Part shown: in pieces, positions 43,661 through 53,089 of the stretch
Layout of the letters: each line of letters begins with the position of its first letter
Numbering within the stretch: the stretch's first letter is position 1
Assembly: GCA_015680905.1 (NCBI GenBank)
Contig: CM027378.1
Coordinates: 70,895,501-70,959,500 of the forward strand
DNA: 64,000 nucleotides
Reading direction: 5' to 3'
Source: Coptis chinensis
Taxonomy: Eukaryota; Streptophyta; Magnoliopsida; Ranunculales; Ranunculaceae
The notes under the pieces: generated by a model
What the model saw: only the letters and a program-made list of their open reading frames with translations
Databases searched by the model: none
What the model was told of the DNA's origin: nothing
Translations under genes and position numbers: made by a program

Positions 43661-46351
43661 ATGGACGACTCAATATTGATTGATGAAGTCGGAGAGAAGG
43701 AAGAATACGGTTCAGGTGAGCTAATGTTTCAATTTTATTTTCGATTTCTACCAACGAATTCAATACTGTATTATTGTACCGTGTTAGTTTATTTGTTTTA
43801 TTTTTGACGTGGACACATTTATTTGCGCATGCGAGTCTTTTGCGACACCTTCTCAAGCACCTTCGTGGGCATTTTCTTCCTCCGTTCAACCTCCGAGTTT
43901 GAAGTGGAAGTGGAAATTGTGAAGCCACCATGTTTGGGAATGTGTTTTGAAACTCTTGAGGCAAAAAACAATTCTATATAGCTTACGGAAAAAATCGTTT
44001 GGATTTAGTCCAATGAATTCAAGCTCAAAAAATCAGTTTCTCGTTCGATGAAGTTAGTAGTTGTCAAATGACTTGCTCGCGATTTGGGGTTTATAGAGAT
44101 CGAGGAGGCAAAAATAAGAATGTGGATGGAACTGAGAAAGAAGTGAGAAAAAGAAACACAAATACAGTTAAATGTGGGTGCCTTGCTTCAATGAGGGTGA
44201 CAAAGCAAAATAGTGGAATCTGGAAAGTGATGAAATTTAGTAGCGAGCACAATCACAACCTGGTTAGTCCGCCAAAAAGAATGCGTATGCCTGTTAATAG
44301 AAATATGCCCGCTGCAGCTAAAGGTGTTGATTGACTCATTTCGTGATGGTGGTGTACCTGTGAATAAAGTTGTTGATATACTTGACGGAGTACAAATTGG
44401 TTTTGATGATAGGGATTGTTGGAACCATTTGGGCCCCTCAAAAGAATACAAGAAACCGGTGAGAGGTGATGCTACCGCGGTGCTTCATTTTTCAAGAAAA
44501 AAGTATAGAGGATCCTAATTTCTTTTTTATGCAATACGATGGATCATGAAGCAAGGGCCATTAATTTTTTTCGGGTAGATGGTCGGTCGCGCATTACGGT
44601 TTTCAATATTTTGGTGACGTGGTTTTCTTTGATACCACATATCGGAAGAATGTATATGAAATGCCATTCGGCCCCATTTACGGGAGTTAACCACCATATG
44701 CAATCAATCCAATTGGGTTGTGCACTACTTTTGGATGAAACGAAAGATTCTTTTCAGTGGGTTTTTGAGACTTGGCTTGGAGCTATGGGCGGACGTGCCC
44801 CATCTGCAATTATCACAGATCAAGATAGAGCTATGACTCTAGCTATTGGTACGGTATTCCCTAATACTCGACACAGATTCTGCCTATGGCATATTATGAA
44901 GAAGTTCCCTGAAAAACTTCCAAATTATTATTATCGGAAGTCAAAATTCAAAAAAGAATTCAAACACTGTATTCGGCAAATATTTATTCCTGATGTGTTT
45001 GAAAGGAGGTGGGCAGAATTGATGTCTAGTTTTAAGTTGGAGGAGAATGAATGGCTTCAAGAGATGTACAAGATTCGACACAAATGGGCTCCAGTTTATC
45101 ACTTGGATACTTTTTATGCCGGCACTTCGACTACCGGGCGTTCTAAAAGCATGAATTCTGTTTACAAGAACTTTTTCACATCTACGACAACTCTTAGAGA
45201 GTTTGTAGTGAAGAATGATAAGTGTTTGATGAGGATTGTTGAAAGAGAAAAAAAAGAGGATTATATTACTGAACACTCGAATCGGATTATAGGCAGTAAT
45301 TCATTTCTCTTGAAGAGTGCAGCAAGTGTATACACAAGGAATGCTTATGATAGATTCAAGCAAGAATTGAAAGTTAGCTGAAACCGAGTATGTCCTGCAT
45401 GATGATGAAAAAGGTACTGACGGCAACAGAACCTACACTTATAAGTCGCGAGTTACAGGTGACGAGCGTGAATGGAAGGTGAAGTTCAACCCAGCGACAA
45501 AAGAAGGTAATTGTGAATGCAAAACTTTTGAATTTCTGGGGATACCTTGTGGACACCTCATAAAGGTATTTCAGAGTCGTGATATTGAGATTCCCGAGCT
45601 CTTTATTCTTAAGAGGTGGATGAAAGGGGCAAATAAGTATAGAGCTGAGTATGACCGTGGACTGGTAAGTGGCCATGAGAACTCGAGGTAATCGAAATTA
45701 CTCGACTTCAAATGGTTGCTAATCGGTTGGTTTATGAAGCTGCGAAACCGATTCACTTTTACCAATTAATGCTACAAAGACTGCAAGAACTGTCAGTGGA
45801 GCTCAAGAAACAGAAGGAAGTTGACCCTGGTGTTTCAGTTGTTAATTCATGCACTATTGCTGATAGTTCAGCACCGCCACTTGACCTATCCCAAGTTTTA
45901 CTTTTGAATCCTAACATCTCTCAAACAAAAGGAAGAAAAAAAGTCGTGAAGATTTATAAGAAAACTAAGGACAGTGGTAGAATAAAAGGGGGTCTTGAAC
46001 AAGCATGCGCAAAAGCCAAAGCAAAGACAGAGAGGAGATGTACATGTTGTAACAAAGTTGGTGTTAACCATGACAGACGAAATTGTCCTGAAAATCCAAA
46101 CAAAAAGAAGGGCCCAAGTAAGTATAATATTGTTTCCTTAAGCTTAATTCGTAGTATCCTATCTTACACAATTGCCTTTAAAACTTAACGTTTTCCATTC
46201 TTTTTTATTTACAGTATTGGATGTAGAGTTAGAGGACAGAGACGACGACGATGAGGAGAACGAAGACGAGGATGGGGAGGAGAACGAAGACGAGGGCACA
46301 AATGATAACATTTCCCTTTATCCAGTTTTATCCTGCTCGTATGGAACCTAG
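43661..46351 (+). pseudogene. FAR1/MULE-type transposase gene, multiply frameshifted
   Basis: A plausible first exon is ATG 43661 to donor GTGAGC at 43716 (MDDSILIDEVGEKEEYGS). The FAR1 DNA-binding domain follows in pieces to about 44290 (TCSRFGVYRDRGG, VKCGCLASMRVT, SSEHNHNL). The DDE core (44560-45380) shows VDGRSR, YFGDVVFFDTTY in a different frame, then APFTGVNHHMQS, SAIITDQDRAM and FPNTRHRFCLWHIMKKF. A SWIM finger (CECKTFEFLGIPCGHL, about 45517) and a C-terminal zinc knuckle (CTCCNKVGVNHDRRNC, 46041) complete the architecture. A last exon after an intron (46118-46214) encodes an acidic tail and stops at 46349. At least four frame changes (44330, 44500, 44600-44680, 45375) inactivate it. 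Confidence 0.85.
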
Positions 46352-46779
46352 CAAGGAGCGGTGGTGGGGCTGTTTGAGGACACGAATATCTACGCCATTC
46401 ATGTCACCAACTTTATTTGGTGGGGCTGTCAGAGTTCTGGAATTGTGAAGAAGTTTTAGTGATTTGAGTTTTATTTGGGTTTTAGTTATTTGGGTGAATT
46501 GTCAGAGTTTTAGTTATCATAGTTTTAGTAAACTATTTATTCATTTTGGAACCAATCAGAAGTTTAGTAAATTATATGAACTTGATTATATGTCGAACTT
46601 GATTACCTTTCGGAAGTTTTACATGTCGGTTTGTGTAAATTATATGAACTTGAGTTTTAGTATAACAAATTTTAAACGTAATTATGCATGTAGTAATTAT
46701 TGATGTGTACGATGATTGATTGGACCGAGAGACAAAATTTGAGGCTAAAACGACTGGCTAGGTAGTTCAGATTGCACAC

Positions 46780-47925
46780 CAAACGGTGTGGCCACACCAT
46801 TTGACTAGGTCCCAAACGGTGTGGCCATGCCGTTTGGGATTTGAACTTGGATAAAATGGTGGTGTCTGTGTTTTTTGCCTCTTGAATGGTGTGACCACAC
46901 CGTTTGGACTTACTCCACCGTTTGGGATTTGAACTGGGTAAAAAATGGTGTTGTGTGGTTGTCCTTAGTCCCAAACGGTGTGGCCACACCGTTTGGCCTT
47001 AGTACAAAACGATGTGGCCACACCGTTTGTCCTTAGTCCCAAACGGTGTGGCCACACCGTTTGGCCTTAGTACAAAACGATGTGGCCACACCGTTTGGGA
47101 TTTGAACCGGGTTAAAAAATGGTGTTGTCACCGTTGTCCTTAGTCCCAAAACGCGGTGTGGTCACACCGTTTGCCTTTAAACCAAAAAAATGTGGCCACA
47201 CCGTTTGTCCTTAGTACCAAACGGTGTGGCCACACCGCTTGTCCTTAGTCCCAAAACGGTGTGGCCACACCGCTTTGGGGATTTAAACCGGGTTAAAAAT
47301 GGTGTTGTCTGGTTGTCCTTAGTCCCAAACGGTGTGGCCACACCGTTTGGCCTTAGTACAAAACGATGTGGCCACACCGTTTGGGATTTGAACTGGGTTA
47401 AAAAATGGTGTTGTCTGGTTGTCCTTAGTCCCAAACGGTGTGGTCACACCGTTTGGCCTTTAAACTACAAAACGATGTGGCCACACCGTTTGTCCTTAGT
47501 ACCAAAACGGTGTGGCCACACCGCTTTGTCTTAGTCCCAAACGGTGTGGCCACACCGTTTGGGATTTGAACTGGGTTAAAAAATGGTGTTGTCTGGTTGT
47601 CCTTAGTCCCAAACGGTGTGGTCACACCGTTTGGCCTTAGTACAAAACGATGTGGCCACACCGTTTGTCCTAAACCAAAACGGTGTGGCCACACCGTTTG
47701 TCCTTAGTACCAAACGGTGTGGCCACACCGTTTGGGATTTGAACTGGGTTAAAAAATGGTGTTGTCTGGTTGTCCTTAGTCCCAAACGGTGTGGCCACAC
47801 CGTTTGGCCTTAGTACAAAACGATGTGGCCACACCGTTTATCCTTAGTCCCAAACGGTGTGGCCACACCGTTTGGCCTTAGTACAAAACGATGTGGCCAC
47901 ACCGTTTATCCTTAGTCCCAAACAG
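46780..47925. repeat. Main array of CGGTGTGG-CCACACCG palindromes (about 25 copies)
   Basis: The unit is AAACGGTGTGG joined directly to CCACACCGTTT, a perfect 22-base palindrome often extended to 26 by CC/GG. Full or near-full copies recur about every 33-37 bases, linked by TTAGTCC or TTAGTAC. About every 130-150 bases a longer linker (GGGATTTGAACTGGGTTAAA, then AAATGGTGTTGTCTGG) forms a higher-order unit. Alternate copies carry CGATGTGG in one arm. I count about 25. Long ORFs on both strands here (WPHRLGL/NGVATPFG repeats) are consequences of the palindrome and not genes. Confidence 0.95.
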
Positions 47926-48811
47926 ACTGAGTAAAAAATGGTGTTGTCTGTTTTGATGATTCGGTGTTTGAAAGAGGGAATGAAGAAATAGTTAGAAGAA
48001 TCAGAAACGCTACAAGTGTCTGGAATTTTAAGTCGTCGAGCATTTCGTTTCAGTTTTTAGGAATCATCTCGAGTTTTATTACTTTTTGTGAAAAACCATG
48101 GGGTTATAGTCCGCCACTTTTAGCAAACGAATGAAGCGGGATATTGTCGTGGGCTAAGCAATAAATTCAAATGAAGCAATGCGCGTTTATCTGAGGAGAC
48201 CAACAAAATGAAATGAAAAAAATTATTAGATCAGGCTCGGGTCAAGTTTCAGGCCCCTTTGCAAATCCATATACTTTTGTGCTATGATGAATCCATAGAC
48301 TTATAGAGGCAATAATACACAACACAACATTTTGCACAGAACACAAACAAAAAAATAAAAGTGTAATCAATCAGGTCAGGCAAAAGAATAGTGTTTGTTT
48401 GTGTAATCAATCCTGACCACCTGAATAATAACCATACACCCTCTGAAAGTACTAATATGTTATCAAAATAGTTGATCTTTTATGCTTCACAATACCTATA
48501 GCGAAGCGTAACTACAGTTTACAATGAGACAAGTCAAAACAGAGAAAAGCATATTGCTTGTATGGACCTGCTTAACTGTGTAAAAGATCAGAGAAAGACT
48601 GATTGACTTCCAAGTTTGAACAAAGATTATTCTAAACAAACAGAAAAACAAAAGGCGCAAACTCATATTCTTAATAGTTCAAAGTTCAAACCGCACACAA
48701 GTTAATTCCAAGCCTTAAAAGCACATAAACAACATTCCTAAACAAACGAACTGGAACAAAGACACAGAAGATCTAAGCACATATCACTCATGAACCATAA
48801 TATTCTAAGAT
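47926..48811. other. Non-coding DNA between palindrome array and heat-shock fragment
   Basis: No repeat and no ORF of note. The part next to 48812 is probably the 3' untranslated region of the captured heat-shock gene. Confidence 0.4.
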
Positions 48812-49078
48812 CTAAGCAATCTTCACTTCAATAGTCTTGGGCTTCTTTGGCTGAGGTGGTGGAACCTTCTCAACAGTCACATTAAGCACACCATCTCGAC
48901 AAACAGCAGAAATCTTCTCCGTATCCGCATTATCTGGCAATGCAAACTTCCTCATAAACTTCCCAATCCTCCTTTCCATCCTCAGATACTTAGTCCCTTG
49001 TTTCTCTTCTTCCCTCTTTCGCTCACCAGTGACCACAAGCACATTGTCTTCCTCCAACTGAACCTTGATATCACCACA
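48812..49078 (-). pseudogene. Captured 3' end of class II small heat-shock protein gene
   Basis: The minus strand encodes [20 protein letters not shown], then [35 protein letters not shown] and a C-terminal [16 protein letters not shown]. This is the second half of the alpha-crystallin domain and the C-terminal extension of plant cytosolic class II sHSPs (HSP17-type chaperones). The N-terminal arm and first strands are missing: similarity begins abruptly at the GDIKV strand, upstream of which the sequence is unrelated. The legible part has no stop. A full family member is about 155 residues; only about 87 remain. Sitting inside a MULE, it fits gene-fragment capture. Confidence 0.85.
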
Positions 49079-49810
49079 AGCACATTGCCATTAGTATAAC
49101 AGTTTGAAAGAGACAAACTTTTAGTTTCATGGGCTGATCAATGATTCCAGGGATACAGTACAACAGATATCAAGTTTACATGAGAAGGTGAATTATGTGG
49201 GTAATATTTGAAATTTTTAGTAGCATCCACTCTTTAATCAAAGAGTAATGGGAAAGAAGCAACTTCAATTCTCGAAGAAAATTGAGTAAACATGCCATTT
49301 GCATAACAGTTTAGAGTAGACAAACTAAGGCTTAAATGCGTGGCAGTGGGGCTTTTGTTGTCGTTCAGTGGGTAGAAGGTGAAATCCATCGCTTGGACTG
49401 ATAGTCCAGAGCAATTTACCTTTAGATAACTGGATACTTGTATTAGTGAATTGGGAATCATACTTTGTGTAAGTATCCTTAGGGACTTCCTAAACCCCAT
49501 GTTAGGGACTATCCCGTGCTGGTGGATCATGAAGGTATATCTAAACTTGCCTTGTTGTCCTAATCTGTTATACACTAGCACAATCCTTAAAGCTTTCCAG
49601 TTTCAAAGTCAACATGTGTGTGTGCTTTATTCCTGCAAAACTAACCTCTCCACTTGCTTCCTCATGTTCACCATTTCCATTTCCAACACTCATCCCAACA
49701 CAAGATAAAAGGAGGTAAACTAAACCCTATGTTGAGTTTAACATACCTAAATCCTATGCTAACCACTAAACCCTAAACTAACCAAACTCAACATACCTAG
49801 TATAAGATGC
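49079..49810. other. Non-coding DNA between heat-shock fragment and PMD gene
   Basis: Short ORFs on both strands without motifs. A CTAAACCCTA-like stretch occurs at 49720-49790, too irregular to be a telomere repeat. Confidence 0.4.
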
Positions 49811-52274
49811 TCATTCACGATATCGTCCGCCAATGAACTTGCACCGGGTCAAATTGTATGCCTCCATGAACTCGTTCTGTGCATCGTCTGGAATCGCAGT
49901 CCCACCCAATTGCAGGCCTTGATTGAGCAAGCGAGAAATTTCATCGACGACGGGGTGCTGTCAAAATTAAAACGAAAAACTACATTTACATTTATACATT
50001 TACATTTATAAAATACCAAAACAAAACAAAACAAAAATTAACGTTGTAAGATATTAACTCACCAGATTATGATATGGAAGACTCTGTAGGGAGTAGTGAC
50101 TAAGATGATCAGGGTTTATCATTCTCATATGACTATTGTTTTCGTACCAACTCATGTATCTACTAACACACTCCCATGGATAAGACGGAATGGGTCCTCG
50201 TTGTTCAAGTTGAATCAAGTGATTCTGCCATTTACTCCAGTATGAAGATGCAATATTAAATTTCACATCATACCCGCGTCCGGAAGTAGTTCGCGTCGAG
50301 GTCTTTGGTCTTGGGGATCCGAGGGTACAAACTGCATATGACCCAACCGACGACAACCCTCAAACATTGTATCGCTTTCGACATTATCAAGAAAGCATAT
50401 AAATCCCTCGAAAAATGCTATTTCATCCACCGCCGTGATAGCTCGGACTTGCACATAGGGATACCATTCAACCTGTCAAATAGCATATGATCGAGGAAAT
50501 TAATCATTAACCACATACTAATAATATCAATTAATAAATAAAACTATTTACATACAAAAATGCTTACATCGGTACAAGTCATATTATCAATGGTGGCTCG
50601 GGTATGCTTCAATGCAAAATTTTGTTGTGCTAGCATAAAAGATCGAGTAATCGAGTACCTACGAGCACGGCACATGCTCAACTGATAGTCCTCATTTGGG
50701 TATGGCCTGAACACCGGGAAGTACTCATAAATCCATGCCTACATTAATATAGACACCCAGTTAATATTGTAATAGATAGATAAAATTGACATTGAAAAGA
50801 AAAACAAAAAAAAACTAATACCGTAGGAGAGTGAAATAGCCCGAAACACCCTTCACCTTGGCACTTGTGGCAGTCCCAAGACCACGTACAAGTAAGCCCG
50901 GTAAGGTCGCACCCCACGCCAGTAGTCTCGATCTCGCAAATTTCAAAGCGCCTCTCGGATAACAAACGGAACTGCGCAGCCGATGTCGGTGAAGGCGGTA
51001 CATCCAAAGAAAAATAATGATAAGCTCTCACAAAAACTGCACCTCTTTTTGGGTTGACGCTTCTTCACAACAACCCCATTTTCATCACGTAAATCTTCAT
51101 CGGTTACCTTCCCAGCAAACTGCTTCATCAAGAAATCCATCCTAACTTTGGAAGTGAACTTATTGGATTTCATCTCCGCATCTATCTTATCCATGGGTAT
51201 GCCAAGATCTTTGTGGAGGAGTCTTTTTGTCTGTTCCAAGGTCAAATCAGTGTCCCCAGTCACTGCTTTGCCTCTGATCGGAACTCCTAAGAGTTGGGAA
51301 ACATCGTCCAACGTGATTGTCATCTCGCCCCATGGCATATGAAACGTGTTGGTCTCTGGATGCCACCTCTCCACAAACGCAGACCAACACAGATCCTCGA
51401 TGCCTCAGATACACCTAAGACCAGAGCACATAAGCCGGTTCTTTGAAGCTCCACGTGAAAAGTAGAACAGTTTGAACACTCTCCGAGGATATCCCATTGT
51501 ACCAACTTGTTTAGGTGCCCATGGCACTTCAACACCCCTCGCTCCGCCTAAAACAACAAAAACTTAGTATTAATGTATGCACAAGTTTCGTAATACAAAA
51601 TTTAAATACTAATAGACACTCAATGATAATATTACCTGCCCCTCCCAAACATCGCGAGCCAATGCGTGCCGTGATAGTCATACAACGGATGTGACACACA
51701 AGGGCCACCTCCATAAACACCTCTCTTGAACTCCAAGTCATTGTTAGACTTTCTCACAATATTCACGGAGGTGCAGTACATGGACTTCCTCGTCATCCTC
51801 CTCCTCCTCCTCCGCGTCCTCTTCCTCCTCGTCAGTCTCTTCTTCTGCATCATCAACACCCTCTTCTTCACTATCGGCATGACTTAGAACTACACTCTTC
51901 CCCCATGATCCATATTTACGCCATCGCCATCTCCATCGTCATCGCCATCGCCATCGCCATCTACATCTACATCTACATCTACATCTACATCTAAATCTAA
52001 ATCTACATCTACATCTACATCTACATCACTAAGAAGAACTGCCCCTTTCTTCTCTTTTGATTTCCTAACTCTACACCACTTACAACATTACCGGATCATC
52101 CGCTTTCCGATCCCTCTACTTAACCGATGCCGAAGTGGTTGTTCTCCTTCCTCTCTTTTTCTCAGGCTCCTCATCGCGACCCGAACTACTACTCCCCCCA
52201 CCTAACAACTTCTTAGCACCCGTGAAAACACTTTTTGCTGCATTCTTCACATTCAGATTCTTTGTTCGAGGCAT
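49811..52274 (-). pseudogene. Plant mobile domain (PMD) gene, six exons, some frame breaks
   Basis: Inferred exons on the minus strand: 52274 (ATG, MPRTKNLNVKNAAKSVF) through a Ser/Lys and acidic region to 51636; 51547-50822; 50738-50568; 50472-50063; 49957-49811. The acidic part includes a hexanucleotide-encoded Asp-Val run (51955-52030). PMD hallmarks: GVYGGGPCVSHPLYDYHGTHW, then FVERWHPETNTFHMPWGEM and TITLDDVSQLLGVPIRG, LLAWGATLPGLLVRGLG, GYFTLLRY, AWIYEYFPVFRPYP and FMEAYNLTRCKFIGG. PMD proteins include the host MAIN/MAIL1 family and transposon-borne copies; molecular role is poorly known. Splice sites are all GT-AG. Frame breaks in exon 1 (near 52119 and 51745), exon 2 (51400 and 51030) and exon 4 (about 50275) suggest decay. 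The first two listed blocks may themselves be more than one exon. Confidence 0.75.
51915..52030. repeat. Hexanucleotide repeat (CATCGC/CATCTA)n
   Basis: Plus strand CATCGCCATCGC followed by CATCTACATCTA units, with two AAATCT variants. On the minus strand it encodes alternating Asp-Gly, then Asp-Val, within the acidic region of the PMD gene. Confidence 0.9.
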
Positions 52275-52392
52275 TGCTACAAAATAAATAGGAGTTAAAA
52301 ATAAGACATTCAACTAATTCAAATTGTTGCAATACCAACGTGAAAAAACAAAGAAAATAAATAAGGCGGTGTGCATGCCAATCTATATCTAA

Positions 52393-53089
52393 GTTCAAAA
52401 CTCTGACAGAGTTCACCGAACTCTGAAAGAGTTCAAAACTCTTACATAGTTCACCGAACTCTGACAGAGTTCAAAACTCTGAACTCTGACAGAGTTCAAA
52501 ACTCTGAACTCTGAAAGAGTTCAAAACTCTGAACTCTAAAAGAGTTCACCGAACTCTGACAGAGTTCAAAACTCTGAACTCTGACAGAGTTCAAAACTCT
52601 GATAGAGTTCACCGAACTCTTACAGAGTTCAAAACTCTGAAAGAGTTCAAAACTCTTACATAGTTCACCGAACTCTGACAGAGTTCAAAACTCTGAAAGA
52701 GTTCAAAACTCTTACATAGTTCACCGAACTCGACGGCGAGTTCAAAAACTCGAAAGAGTTCACCAACTCTAACAGAGTTCAAAACTCGACAGAGTTCAAA
52801 ACTCAACTCGAAAAGAGTTCACCGAACTCCTCGACGAGTTCAAAACTCTGAACTCGACAGAGTTCAAAACTCGATAGAGTTCACGAACTCTTCTTTTTCT
52901 GAGTTCAAAAACTCGAAAGAGTTCACGAACTCGACAGAGTTCAAAACTCTGAAAGAGTTCACCGAACTCTAACAGAGTTCTGAACTCTGAACTCTGAAAG
53001 AGTTCACCGAACTCTGACAGAGTTCAAAACTCTGAACTCTGACAGAGTTCAAAACTCTGACAGAGTTCAAAACTCTGATAGAGTTCAAA
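52393..53089. repeat. Right GAACTCT/AGAGTTC palindrome array (inverted)
   Basis: Same palindromic motif as 40297-40885 in opposite orientation (GACAGAGTTCACCGAACTC). A middle part (52730-52930) is degenerate, with GAACTCGACAGAGTTC variants. About 700 bp. Confidence 0.9.

Noticed and set aside
47177..47813. Overlapping ORFs on both strands with WPHRLGL/NGVATPFG repeats
   Set aside because: They follow from the palindromic array being open in several frames; no start context, domain or neighbour supports coding.
46780..47925. CRISPR-like array
   Set aside because: Regular repeats, but the spacers are themselves repeated and not unique, the repeats are full palindromes in plant DNA, and no cas genes are present.
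49720..49800. Telomere-like CTAAACCCTA stretch
   Set aside because: Units are irregular (AAACCCTATGTTGAG, TAAATCCTATG); not a TTTAGGG array.
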